20,086 nucleotides of DNA from Patescibacteria group bacterium (GCA_018826645.1 JAHJZF010000009.1:1-20086), one strand, 5' to 3'; shown: positions 1 through 6,742, numbered from the stretch's first letter. The notes: generated from the letters alone by a model not told the origin. Numbers and translations are program-made.

Positions 1-530
1 AGAGCCGCTGCCGTTGGCTCATTAATAATCCTCCTTACTTTAAGCCCGGCAATTTCTCCTGCATTCTTCGCGGCCTGTCTTTGCGAATCGTCAAAATATG
101 CTGGGACTGTAATAACTGCCTCTTCTATAGTTTCTCCAAGTTTAGATTCGGCATCTTTCTTCATTTTCGCTAAAACCATGGCAGAAATTTCTTCTGGTTT
201 GTGCCATTTTTCTCCCATCTTTATTTCCGCACCACCATCGGCAGATTCTTTAATCTCGAATGGGAAAACTTTCTTGTCCTTTTGCACGTCTGGGTCAGAA
301 AACTTACGACCAATAAGACGTTTAATGGATGAAATGGTGTTTTGGGGATTCGTGATAGATTGCCTCTTTGCCAAAAGTCCAACCAACCTCTCATTAGATT
401 TAGACATCGCCACTACAGAAGGTGTGGTGCGATTGCCTTCTGCATTTTCTAAAATCTTTGCCTCGCCACCTTCAATAATGGCCATGGCTGAATTAGTTGT
501 TCCCAAATCAATTCCTAGTATTTTGCTCAT
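1..530 (-). CDS. dnaK: Chaperone DnaK (Hsp70), N-terminal part, cut by window edge
   Basis: ATP-dependent Hsp70 chaperone that folds and protects cytosolic proteins with DnaJ and the exchange factor GrpE. Only about 176 N-terminal codons are inside the window, all within the nucleotide-binding domain. The protein starts MSKILGIDLGTTNSAMAIIE, which holds the phosphate-1 motif GIDLGTTNS; later come NRTTPSVV, VPAYFDDSQRQAAKNAGEIA and RIINEPTAAAL, all Hsp70 signatures. The ATG at 530 is the only sensible start because the family begins just before GIDLGTT. It follows grpE by 5 nt with no evident Shine-Dalgarno, so it is probably co-transcribed from the promoter upstream of grpE. No frameshift is seen. 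The family assignment is secure; the C-terminal substrate-binding half is not visible. Confidence 0.97.
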   Translation of the reverse strand, partial: MSKILGIDLGTTNSAMAIIEGGEAKILENAEGNRTTPSVVAMSKSNERLVGLLAKRQSITNPQNTISSIKRLIGRKFSDPDVQKDKKVFPFEIKESADGGAEIKMGEKWHKPEEISAMVLAKMKKDAESKLGETIEEAVITVPAYFDDSQRQAAKNAGEIAGLKVRRIINEPTAAA

Positions 531-535
531 ATTTT

Positions 536-1048
536 TTATTTTTTACTTTTATAAACTTTAACTTTAGATGCCCTGATTACCCTACCGTTTAAAACGTATC
601 CCTTTTCTATCTCTTCCATGATTTTCCCATCCTGCTCGACAGTACCCCCTACTGAAACGACGGCTTCGTGAAGATGTGGGTCGAATTCTTGGTCAGTTTC
701 TGTTTCTATGGGCTCTAGACCATATTTTCTAAGGACATCCCCCAACTGACTTTTAATGAGATATATTCCCTTCTCTGCTCCTCCTGTTTTTTCCATAGCC
801 GTCAGACTCAGTTCAAAGCTATCCATCACTCTGATTAAGTCCATGATCATCTCTGCATTAGCAAAACGAGCGATTTCTTCAAGACGTTTAAACTCGTCTT
901 TTTTGTAATTCGACAAATCTGCTTTGGCGCGTTGCCATCCAGCTAGATATTCATCTCGCTGTTTTTCGACATTGTTTGTCGTTTCTTCTGCCTCCTTATC
1001 TTCTTGCCCAGAATGAGCTGAAGGGTTTTTGTGATTTTTATCTGACAT
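536..1048 (-). CDS. grpE: GrpE, nucleotide exchange factor for DnaK
   Basis: Releases ADP from DnaK and so resets the chaperone cycle; a cytosolic dimer. The 170-aa protein has a charged, probably disordered N-terminus (about 1-30), a long helix around YLAGWQRAKADLSNYKKDEF (coiled-coil dimerisation region), then the C-terminal beta domain with QEFDPHLHEAV and a KGYVLNGRVIRASKVKV ending, the classic GrpE signature. An in-frame ORF extends upstream to 1180, but its extra 44 residues are translated from the palindromic repeat and promoter, so I take the ATG at 1048 (MSDKNHKN). Order grpE then dnaK, 5 nt apart, is the common heat-shock operon arrangement; dnaJ and hrcA are not in view. Identification is firm from the C-terminal motif. 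Confidence 0.95.
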   Translation of the reverse strand: MSDKNHKNPSAHSGQEDKEAEETTNNVEKQRDEYLAGWQRAKADLSNYKKDEFKRLEEIARFANAEMIMDLIRVMDSFELSLTAMEKTGGAEKGIYLIKSQLGDVLRKYGLEPIETETDQEFDPHLHEAVVSVGGTVEQDGKIMEEIEKGYVLNGRVIRASKVKVYKSKK

Positions 1049-1070
1049 TTTTAAATTCTTAAGCAATACA

Positions 1071-1099
1071 AAAATAAGAAATGGAGAGCGCCCTGTCAA
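1071..1099 (-). promoter_or_regulatory. Promoter of grpE-dnaK
   Basis: On the minus strand a perfect -35 TTGACA (1094-1099) is followed after 17 nt by TATTTT (1071-1076), placing the start near 1064 and leaving a leader of about 16 nt before the grpE ATG. The -35 directly abuts the CTCTAACGGGG arm of the adjoining inverted repeat, so the repeat could affect access to the promoter. No CIRCE element (TTAGCACTC-N9-GAGTGCTAA) is visible. Confidence 0.6.
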
Positions 1100-1168
1100 C
1101 CCCGTTAGAGATAGGACACCTAGGGTGTCCGACAGTTGTTTTGGGGAACAACTTAGCTCTAACGGGGT
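1099..1168. repeat. Cruciform-type inverted repeat with two internal hairpins
   Basis: A 12-bp outer stem, ACCCCGTTAGAG (1099-1110) with CTCTAACGGGGT (1157-1168), encloses two perfect 7-bp hairpins: GGACACC/GGTGTCC (1114-1130, loop TAG) and AGTTGTT/AACAACT (1134-1153, loop TTGGGG). The whole can fold as a three-way junction. It lies between the divergent grpE promoter and the plus-strand RNA promoter. The arms resemble palindromic repeats I associate with other CPR genomes, but only one copy is in this window, so dispersal is an inference. Confidence 0.75.
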
Positions 1169-1191
1169 CAACCTATCCACATATTTATAGC

Positions 1192-1220
1192 TTGCCTGTT
1201 TATGTTTTTTGTGTTATATC
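1192..1220 (+). promoter_or_regulatory. Plus-strand promoter for the structured RNA
   Basis: TTGCCT (1192-1197), 17-nt spacer, then TATATC (1215-1220) preceded by TGT, an extended -10. The predicted start is near 1226-1228, exactly where the first hairpin of the candidate RNA begins. Each hexamer matches consensus at 4 of 6 positions, so the support is the spacing, the extended -10 and the position rather than strength. Confidence 0.5.
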
Positions 1221-1225
1221 TTGAT

Positions 1226-1547
1226 TTAACAACGTGAGAGGGGCGTTGGAGAATCGTACCTCGAGTGACACAAGGAGGAAGTGTGTCAAAAAGCAATCCG
1301 TGTCCACATGGATGGAGCTCTCGCACTTGTTGCGAGAAGTGCGCTGCCGAACAGCGGACTCGAACAAGCGAAAGGTGCCAAGATCTGACACCGAGTCAGA
1401 TACGAACCGAACGCTTGATTAGGGAACAGAGTGGCAAAGGCCGTTCTTGTTCCAAGAAGAGGCGCTAGCGCGCCACAAGCCGTCATCGACGGAGGGACGA
1501 GCCAAATCGGTACTTTCCCTTCATGCGAGGCGGCTTTTCTCTTTTTT
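1226..1547 (+). ncRNA. Candidate structured non-coding RNA, about 320 nt, unidentified
   Basis: This GC-rich block between AT-rich genes has no convincing reading frame but is packed with perfect short stems on the plus strand: CAACG/CGTTG (1230-1248), TGACACA/TGTGTCA with purine loop AGGAGGAAG (1266-1288), TCTCGCA/TGCGAGA (1319-1337), CGCTG/CAGCG (1342-1356), ATCTGAC/GTCAGAT (1383-1401) enclosed by CAAGCG/CGCTTG (1365-1370 with 1412-1417), TTCTTG/CAAGAA (1444-1458), GGCGC/GCGCC (1461-1474) and CGTC/GACG (1481-1491). A promoter ends at 1220 and a stem plus U-rich tract lies at 1477-1547. It is divergent from grpE and convergent with recR. I looked for hallmarks of RNase P RNA, tmRNA, 6S RNA, SRP RNA and 5S rRNA by eye and found none; a very divergent member of a known class cannot be excluded. 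The RNA call is an inference from structure, promoter and terminator. Confidence 0.6.
1477..1547 (+). terminator. Likely 3' end of the structured RNA
   Basis: AAGCCG (1477-1482) can pair with CGGCTT (1531-1536), closing a domain directly followed by the U-rich tract TTTTCTCTTTTTT (1535-1547) on the plus strand. The stem spans a long interior, so it is not a compact classical terminator, but the U tract fits termination just before the recR stop codon at 1553. Confidence 0.45.
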
Positions 1548-1552
1548 AATAT

Positions 1553-2155
1553 TTAGCCCCTCCCCTGCAACGCTCCCCCTAAAGTTTCGTCGTCGGCAAA
1601 TTCTATTTCTCCGCCCGAAGGAATTCCAATACCAAGACGCGTCACCTTATCGGCAGAATCTTTCATCTCATTGGTTATCTGAGTCGCTATAAAATCCCCT
1701 TGAGAATTGGGATTAAAGGCGATAATGATTTCCTTAGCCCTACCCGCCAATTCATCGCCTATCCAACTCTTCAAACTTTTAAGTTTTAACTTCTGGTCCG
1801 ACTCAAGCACTCCTCCCCTACCAAGCTCTCCCAAGACTAAATATCTTCCACGAAACTTTCCCGTGTTTTCTATAGACATTAAGTCCGTCTCTTTCTCGAC
1901 AATAGCTATCACAGATTGATCCCTATTCTTATCCAGACAGATATCACATAACTGCCCTGAACTTTCGTGCACATAAAAACATCTGCTACAAATTTTTGCA
2001 GATCTTAAATCTCTAATTGAATCTTCGAGCTCTTTTTGGAAGCTCTCTCCCTGACGAATCAGATGAAAAGCAAGCCGAATAGCTTGACGTGGTCCAATCC
2101 CTGGCAGAGCAGACAAGATATCAACTAATTTTTTAATCCCCTTCGGAGCTTGCAT
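1553..2155 (-). CDS. recR: Recombination mediator RecR
   Basis: Acts with RecO (and RecF) to load RecA on single-stranded DNA at gaps. The 200-aa product has the full family layout: N-terminal helix-hairpin-helix (LSALPGIGPRQAIRLAFHL), a four-cysteine zinc finger (C56, C59, C70, C73: CSRC and CDIC), a Toprim domain starting VIAIVEKETDLMSIENT, and the C-terminal signature TRLGIGIPSGGEIEFADDET. Length is the usual 200 aa. The ATG at 2155 lies inside the end of dnaB (23-nt overlap), so translation is probably coupled to it; AGAAG upstream is at best a weak Shine-Dalgarno. Last gene of the cysS-dnaB-recR set, convergent with the plus-strand RNA. The usual partner dnaX/ybaB is not adjacent. Confidence 0.97.
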   Translation of the reverse strand: MQAPKGIKKLVDILSALPGIGPRQAIRLAFHLIRQGESFQKELEDSIRDLRSAKICSRCFYVHESSGQLCDICLDKNRDQSVIAIVEKETDLMSIENTGKFRGRYLVLGELGRGGVLESDQKLKLKSLKSWIGDELAGRAKEIIIAFNPNSQGDFIATQITNEMKDSADKVTRLGIGIPSGGEIEFADDETLGGALQGRG

Positions 2156-3497
2156 GTGTCTTCTCTAAATTACGGAAACTGACCTTCTGCTTGTCGAAGA
2201 AGAGGCGCACTGTCCCCAAAGGTCCATTTCTGTGCTTAGCTATGATAATTTCTGTAATATTTTCATCTTCTGCAGGCACATCTACACGCCCCTTATCTTT
2301 GGGGTGAACAAAAAGTACGATATCAGCATCCTGCTCGATAGCGCCCGACTCCCTAAGATCTGAAAGTCGAGGAATTTTTACCTCCCTCTGCTCAACGCCA
2401 CGAGAAAGCTGAGAAACAGCAATCACTGGAATGTTTAATTCTCTCGCTACACCCTTTAGTCCTCTAGATATTTCTGTAACTTGCTGAACCATACTTTCGC
2501 TCCCTGATCTCGGCTGGATAAGTTGGAGATAGTCTACTATCAAAAGGGCCAAACCGTTGTGCTCTGCCTGCAGACGTCTTGCCATGGCGCGTATCTGAAC
2601 AACTGTGGGAGAAGGGGTGTCGTCGATAAAAAGAGCTGATTCAGAAAGTTTATGCAGAGAGTCCTGTATCATTTGAAAATCTAAATCATCTTTCAGACGG
2701 CCCGTCCTTAATTTCCAAAGATCTACCTGCGCTTCGGAAGCAATCATTCTATCTATCACCTGCTCTCGACTCATCTCAAGCGAGAAAATGCCAACTGGCG
2801 CCTTAAGGTCCGTCGATACATGGCGTGCGATATCCAATACAAAAGCTGTTTTACCGTAAGATGGCCTAGCCCCCACCACAATTAAATCTGATTTTTGAAG
2901 TCCAGATAAAATGTTGTCCAAGTCTATAAAACCAGTTGGCACCCCTCGAAACCTGTCTCCCTCTCCTTCGTGAAGTTTTTCGATACGTTCGTATGCCTTT
3001 TTTAGCTCGTCTTTGATAGGAAGGAAGTTTTTCGAAACAGATTGTTGAGACACGGCAAAAACTTGCTTCTCTACATTGTCTAAAAATTCGTCTAGCTCCC
3101 CCTCTTCTGAGAAAGCACCCTCTGCAATAGAAGCTGAGATGTTTATAAGCTCTCGCAAGATTCTCTTTTCTTTGACTATCTTGCCGTAGTGAAGCACGTG
3201 CGAAGCTGTCGGCACTGAATTAACTAGGTCTGTAAGATAGCTAGACCCACCTATATCTTGAAGATGTTGAGATTTCTTGAGCTCTGAAGTAACGCTTAGG
3301 ATGTCGATTGGCTCTCTCTTATCCCAAAGGCGGAGAATAGCCTCATAAATAACGGCATGCGCTTTTTTATAAAAGTCTCCCGACTTTAATAAGTCGGCCA
3401 CAGAGGCGACAGCATCCTTGTCTAACATCAGAGCACCTAGGACAGACTGCTCTGCTTCTAAGTCTTGGGGCGGGATTTTCGGTTTCTGGTTGGCCAT
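2133..3497 (-). CDS. dnaB: Replicative DNA helicase DnaB
   Basis: Hexameric 5'-3' helicase that unwinds the replication fork and binds primase. The 454-aa protein has the N-terminal DnaB domain (about 8-110, PPQDLEAEQSVLGALMLD), a linker, and a RecA-like C-terminal domain with Walker A GARPSYGKT (209-217, K216), catalytic E241 in SLEMS, Walker B LLIVDYLQLI (D322) and the SQLSRGVE and LRESGAIEQDADIV motifs. Length is typical and there is no intein, although DnaB is a common intein host. The ATG at 3497 lies inside cysS (40-nt overlap), giving MANQKPKIPPQDLEAEQ, the normal family start. No Shine-Dalgarno is evident, so expression probably depends on translation through cysS. Confidence 0.97.
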   Translation of the reverse strand: MANQKPKIPPQDLEAEQSVLGALMLDKDAVASVADLLKSGDFYKKAHAVIYEAILRLWDKREPIDILSVTSELKKSQHLQDIGGSSYLTDLVNSVPTASHVLHYGKIVKEKRILRELINISASIAEGAFSEEGELDEFLDNVEKQVFAVSQQSVSKNFLPIKDELKKAYERIEKLHEGEGDRFRGVPTGFIDLDNILSGLQKSDLIVVGARPSYGKTAFVLDIARHVSTDLKAPVGIFSLEMSREQVIDRMIASEAQVDLWKLRTGRLKDDLDFQMIQDSLHKLSESALFIDDTPSPTVVQIRAMARRLQAEHNGLALLIVDYLQLIQPRSGSESMVQQVTEISRGLKGVARELNIPVIAVSQLSRGVEQREVKIPRLSDLRESGAIEQDADIVLFVHPKDKGRVDVPAEDENITEIIIAKHRNGPLGTVRLFFDKQKVSFRNLEKTHASSEGD

Positions 3498-4855
3498 ACA
3501 AAGGGTCCGTATAATGTGTCTTCTACTTCGTATCCTAACGATTTAATCTTATTCCTCAAACTATCCGACTTAACAAACTGTTGATTGCGCCTTACGAGCT
3601 CTCGCCCGCTTACTAAAGTTTTTATGTGGATAGGTATTTTATAAAGCTTGTCAGAATTTATAAGATTCAATCCAAAGACTTGGTCCATCTTATATGACAG
3701 GGCACGTCTATCCTCTGAAGATATGTCGACATCTGTGATAACCCGACGCAGTAAAGAGAGGGCACGAGGTGTATCAAGATCGTCTTCTATAGCTTCTTTA
3801 AAACTTTCTCTATGTTCTTTAAGCCTCCCCTTCTTAGTCTTGGTCGCTTCTTTCTGGCCCATGTATTTAAGCCTTCCCAATTCACGCCAAAGATTCCAAA
3901 TAGCACTATCGGCGCCTTCAATAGAACGCCAAGTAAAATTCAGTTTTGATTTGTAGTGAGCACTAAGAGCTATATATCTAAGAGCAAGGGGCATATAACC
4001 ACGAGCCTCTATATCGCGCAGAGTGAAAAAATTCTTAGCCGACTTAGCCATCTTCTCACCGCCGACAAGCAAGTGTTCGCCGTGTACCCAATAATTCACA
4101 AATTTTTTACCAGTTACGGCTTCTGATTGAGCAATTTCATTCTCGTGATGCGGGAATATATTATCAACACCGCCAGTGTGGATATCGATGGTCTCGCCGA
4201 GATACTTCATGCTCATCACGGAGCATTCTATGTGCCAACCAGGCCTCCCCTCTCCCCAAGAACTTTTCCAAGACGGCTCTCCCTTCTTCTTCGCCTTCCA
4301 AAGAACAAAGTCTCGAGCATCTTTCTTTTCATATTCATCTGAAGATGCTGTTACGCCATCTTTAATCTTAATATTCTTGAGCCCGACTAATTTGCCGTAG
4401 TTCTTAAATTTTGAGATATCGAAATAGATTGACTTATCCTTTCCTTGATAGGCAAAACCTTTATCCATTAATTTATGAATAAATTTAATCATCTCTTTTA
4501 CATGACCCGTGGCCAGTGGATAAGCATCGGCTGTTTCAATATTTAATTTTTGAATGTCTTCGAAAAATTCTTTTATATAAGGTTTTGTGACAACGGACAG
4601 GTCCTTCTTCTGCTGAATAGCTTTTTTGATAGTCTTATCTTCGATGTCTGTGATATTCATCACTTGCTTGACTCCATATCCCAGAAATTCCAATGAACGT
4701 CTTAATGTGTCTTCAAATAGATATGTTCGGAGGTTGCCAATATGGGCCGTGTCGTAGACGGTTGGTCCGCAAGTGTAGAGTCCGACAGACTTTTTATTAA
4801 TCGGCCTGAAAACTTCTTTCTTTCTAGTTAGTGTGTTGTATAGCTTCAGCATCAT
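3458..4855 (-). CDS. cysS: Cysteinyl-tRNA synthetase
   Basis: Class I synthetase charging tRNA-Cys. The Rossmann catalytic domain shows YTCGPTVYDTAHIGN (HIGH motif as HIGN, with zinc ligand C29), the second zinc site in GWHIECS (C211) and FPHHENE (H236, E240), and the KMSKS loop as KMAKS (268-272). The C-terminal DALR-like helical domain follows (EDDLDTPRALSLL). 465 aa is normal. Two adjacent ATGs exist (4855 and 4852); a TATACT box at 4860-4865 sits only 7 nt from the second, so the mRNA may be leaderless and start at 4852. First gene of the overlapping cysS-dnaB-recR set, just downstream of the rplU terminator. Confidence 0.97.
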   Translation of the reverse strand: MMLKLYNTLTRKKEVFRPINKKSVGLYTCGPTVYDTAHIGNLRTYLFEDTLRRSLEFLGYGVKQVMNITDIEDKTIKKAIQQKKDLSVVTKPYIKEFFEDIQKLNIETADAYPLATGHVKEMIKFIHKLMDKGFAYQGKDKSIYFDISKFKNYGKLVGLKNIKIKDGVTASSDEYEKKDARDFVLWKAKKKGEPSWKSSWGEGRPGWHIECSVMSMKYLGETIDIHTGGVDNIFPHHENEIAQSEAVTGKKFVNYWVHGEHLLVGGEKMAKSAKNFFTLRDIEARGYMPLALRYIALSAHYKSKLNFTWRSIEGADSAIWNLWRELGRLKYMGQKEATKTKKGRLKEHRESFKEAIEDDLDTPRALSLLRRVITDVDISSEDRRALSYKMDQVFGLNLINSDKLYKIPIHIKTLVSGRELVRRNQQFVKSDSLRNKIKSLGYEVEDTLYGPFVWPTRNRKSRPKT

Positions 4856-4859
4856 TAGA

Positions 4860-4865
4860 AGTATA
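4860..4865 (-). promoter_or_regulatory. Extended -10 for cysS
   Basis: Minus strand reads TGC TATACT, an extended -10, with no clear -35. The predicted transcription start falls on the paired ATG codons of cysS, giving a leaderless message. Inference from spacing only. Confidence 0.4.
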
Positions 4866-4890
4866 GCAAAACCCGTTCGACCTTGCTTAG

Positions 4891-4920
4891 GGTAAAAATA
4901 ACCGGCTCTCTTAGCCGGTT
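4891..4920 (-). terminator. Intrinsic terminator of rplU, containing its stop codon
   Basis: AACCGGCT/AGCCGGTT (4900-4907 with 4913-4920), an 8-bp perfect stem with a 5-nt loop, followed on the minus strand by ATTTTTA. The rplU TAA (4911-4913) sits at the loop edge, so the last L21 codons (Ile-Thr-Gly) form one arm. A T run on the other side could make it bidirectional. Confidence 0.85.
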
Positions 4921-5222
4921 ATTTTTGTAATCTCTAATTCTGTGTAGGGTTGTCTATGCCCCGCTTTCTTTCTATATCTTTTTTTGGGTCTATATTTAAA
5001 AATAATAATCTTCTTAGCCCTCTTATCGCCCAATACTTTTGCTTCTACTGTAGCCTTGTCTATGTATGGAGTACCTATCTTTGTGTCTTTTTCATCGTCT
5101 ATTAAAAGCACCTTATCGAAAACGTACATTCCGCTTTCTTCGGTTTCTAGTTTTTCTACTTTAATTTTCTGACCGACAGCAACACGATATTGCTTAGAGC
5201 CAGTTTCAATTACTGCGAACAT
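4911..5222 (-). CDS. rplU: 50S ribosomal protein L21
   Basis: Binds 23S rRNA in the large subunit. The 103-aa protein MFAVIETGSKQYRV... has the family start, the central region with KVLLIDDEKDTKIGTPYID, and the RNA-binding basic end KKIIIFKYRPKKRYRKKAGH followed by the conserved HRQPYTELEITKI. An ATG three codons upstream (5231) exists, but the promoter -10 lies at 5232-5237, so a message starting around 5225 can only use the ATG at 5222, which is also the family's normal N-terminus. L27 (rpmA), its usual operon partner, does not follow; transcription ends at a terminator overlapping the stop codon. Confidence 0.96.
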   Translation of the reverse strand: MFAVIETGSKQYRVAVGQKIKVEKLETEESGMYVFDKVLLIDDEKDTKIGTPYIDKATVEAKVLGDKRAKKIIIFKYRPKKRYRKKAGHRQPYTELEITKITG

Positions 5223-5231
5223 AACGGACAT

Positions 5232-5260
5232 ATCATAGGTTTAACCAGTGTTTTGGTCAA
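5232..5260 (-). promoter_or_regulatory. Promoter of rplU, predicted near-leaderless
   Basis: TTGACC (5255-5260), 17-nt spacer, TATGAT (5232-5237): five of six matches in each hexamer. Only 9 nt separate the -10 from the ATG at 5222, so the message would carry a leader of 2-3 nt and no Shine-Dalgarno. Confidence 0.7.
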
Positions 5261-5305
5261 CCCGGCAGGAATCGACAGAACACCCCTAGACAAAACCTGC
5301 TCTAA

Positions 5306-5353
5306 AATACATCACACTTTATCTCTCGGTCGAGAGTCAAAGTGTGATGTATT
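5306..5353 (-). terminator. Long hairpin after the isomerase operon
   Basis: AATACATCACACTTT (5306-5320) pairs perfectly over 15 bp with AAAGTGTGATGTATT (5339-5353); inside is a second 5-bp stem CTCTC/GAGAG. On the minus strand it is followed only by TTTTAGAG, a weak U tract, so it may act more as a 3' stabiliser or pause hairpin than as a strong terminator. Confidence 0.6.
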
Positions 5354-5377
5354 AATTTCTCATGACTTCCTTCCCTG

Positions 5378-5710
5378 CTAATTTATAAATGCGATAGAAC
5401 CAGTAGCTACAAGGAAAAGAAAGGTAATAATAGTCGTACCAATAGCAAAGACATAAGAAAGAAATTTTTCTTTATCATAAATATAATTTGCGAGCATTAA
5501 ATTAATAATCGCCATTACCAGCACCACCCCCAATATTCCGTAAAAGATACCCACTCCGCCCGACCAAACTACTTCGTTTTGAAAATTATCAAAACGTAAA
5601 ATCAAATCCCCTGCATCCGTGGGTAAGCTTAAGAATGCAGTAAGACCACTGATAACTAAAAAAGCGAGGCTTAAACCAAAGGCATAGATTATAAGCTTAT
5701 CTTCCTTCAC
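5378..5710 (-). CDS. Hypothetical membrane protein, three TM segments
   Basis: Not recognised as a named family. The 110 aa consist almost entirely of three predicted membrane helices (about 7-28, 50-73 and 84-107) separated by an extended segment (SLPTDAGDLILRFDNFQNEV) and a short charged loop (YIYDKEKF). No catalytic motif is visible. The start is GTG, sharing one base with the TAG stop of the isomerase gene upstream (TAGTG), so translation is almost certainly coupled. Small membrane proteins with an 'LRFDN...' loop recur in Parcubacteria as I recall, but I cannot verify that. The coupling suggests co-expression with sugar-phosphate metabolism, not a function. Confidence 0.8.
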   Translation of the reverse strand: MKEDKLIIYAFGLSLAFLVISGLTAFLSLPTDAGDLILRFDNFQNEVVWSGGVGIFYGILGVVLVMAIINLMLANYIYDKEKFLSYVFAIGTTIITFLFLVATGSIAFIN

Positions 5711-6675
5711 TAAATTTTATTCTTAAATTCTTCCACCATCGGAACAGGTTCGGGTTCCAGATCATATTTCCGAGCAACATAGAAGGCAAACCAGTCTCCC
5801 AACGAAAGTGCGTTAAAAATCTTTTCTAACCTATTTTTACCCTCTATCTCAATCTGTTCAACTGAAAGACCACGTTCTTCGTACATCTTAGCCGTCGTCT
5901 CCATCCTAATCTTAATACGTGGGTGATCATCGACATCTTTTAGAAAAATAAAGTGGACATCTTTAGACAGATTTTTGTTTGCGTCCTTCACATCAAACCC
6001 CTGCATCTCATTATGGTTTAGTTCAGGAAAAGTATTGTAAAAAGCGGGCATCTTCCCCGTCTCATTAAGTTTAATCTTCCAATTATAAGCAATGATTTGA
6101 TTTGAACGGGAAGCATAAATGATGGGTGTTTTATTAAATAATTTTTCTGCTAAATCTTTACCTTGCTTCTCGTAATCTTCGGGTTTTAACACATCGGCTA
6201 GTTTGCCCGTCTCCTTGTAGAGCTTCTCCTCGCCGAGCAGTTTCAAAATGGCGCGGAGCATATATCCAAGAGTCATCCTTGGCTCAACATCATCTCCGGG
6301 CAAGTCAATGTATGGAAGCTCTTTTTCTTTAGCAATTTCTAAAAGCTTTCCGCTAGAAGCGATAGCTGCCGTTTGAAAACCCCTTTCCTCCGCAGACTTA
6401 TAGAAATCCAACGTCTCTTCAGTATTGCCAGAATGAGAGACGGCGATAAAAAGGCGTTTCTCCGTATCTCTATCTACGAATTTAGGCAACCCATATTCAT
6501 GGTGAGCAGCAATATCTAACTCAGGCTTAATAGCCCTTAGAATTCCAGCTATGAGCCCTGAGCCACCCATTCCACCGATAACAACGGTCTCGAAGTCACC
6601 AAGCTTGTCAGCGTTTTGAACCTCGGGCTCGTAAGTAAACTGTTTGGCAAACTCGCGTATATCTTTCTCTATCAT
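5710..6675 (-). CDS. Bifunctional phosphoglucose/phosphomannose isomerase
   Basis: Interconverts glucose-6-P or mannose-6-P with fructose-6-P, feeding glycolysis and sugar-nucleotide synthesis. The 321-aa protein has the two-SIS-domain fold of the archaeal-type bifunctional PGI/PMI family: GGMGGSGLIAGIL (35-47), the phosphate-binding loop SHSGNTEE (80-87), catalytic E205 in KLNETGKMPAF, H221 in FPELNHNEMQGF, and the C-terminal PVPMVEEFK with K318. These match the family's Glu-His-Lys set (residue roles from established knowledge). Length is typical. The ATG at 6675 lies 9 nt after an extended -10, predicting a near-leaderless message. The gene is followed by the coupled 3-TM gene. Confidence 0.93.
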   Translation of the reverse strand: MIEKDIREFAKQFTYEPEVQNADKLGDFETVVIGGMGGSGLIAGILRAIKPELDIAAHHEYGLPKFVDRDTEKRLFIAVSHSGNTEETLDFYKSAEERGFQTAAIASSGKLLEIAKEKELPYIDLPGDDVEPRMTLGYMLRAILKLLGEEKLYKETGKLADVLKPEDYEKQGKDLAEKLFNKTPIIYASRSNQIIAYNWKIKLNETGKMPAFYNTFPELNHNEMQGFDVKDANKNLSKDVHFIFLKDVDDHPRIKIRMETTAKMYEERGLSVEQIEIEGKNRLEKIFNALSLGDWFAFYVARKYDLEPEPVPMVEEFKNKI

Positions 6676-6684
6676 CTCAATACA

Positions 6685-6693
6685 ATTTTAGCA
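6685..6693 (-). promoter_or_regulatory. Extended -10 for the isomerase operon
   Basis: Minus strand TGC TAAAAT (TAAAAT at 6685-6690), then 9 nt to the ATG at 6675. It sits directly after the U tract of the preceding terminator. No good -35 is seen; the extended TGn may compensate. Confidence 0.5.
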
Positions 6694-6735
6694 TAAAAAG
6701 AAATTGGGCTCGCCGGCAAAACCGACGAGCCCAAT
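6694..6735 (-). terminator. Terminator of the sigma4/alpha-CTD gene
   Basis: ATTGGGCTCG (6703-6712) pairs with CGAGCCCAAT (6726-6735), with an extra CGG/CCG inside, followed on the minus strand by TTTCTTTTT. Strong intrinsic terminator 7 nt after the stop codon. Confidence 0.88.
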
Positions 6736-6742
6736 CCACTCA

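Noticed and set aside
1049..1180. Longer GrpE starting at 1180
   Set aside because: The extra residues are encoded by the palindrome and promoter; the predicted transcript starts near 1064.
1226..1547. Identity as RNase P RNA or tmRNA
   Set aside because: No GAGGAAAGUCC or ACAGAA...GGCUUA blocks of RNase P and no tRNA-like ends or tag reading frame of tmRNA were found; a GGTG-N11-CACC resemblance to RNase P was judged coincidental because a perfect hairpin occupies the same bases.
1200..1692. Several overlapping short ORFs on both strands across 1200-1692
   Set aside because: They overlap in multiple frames within a GC-rich, stem-rich block, show no protein family resemblance, and have no Shine-Dalgarno; structured RNA explains the region better.
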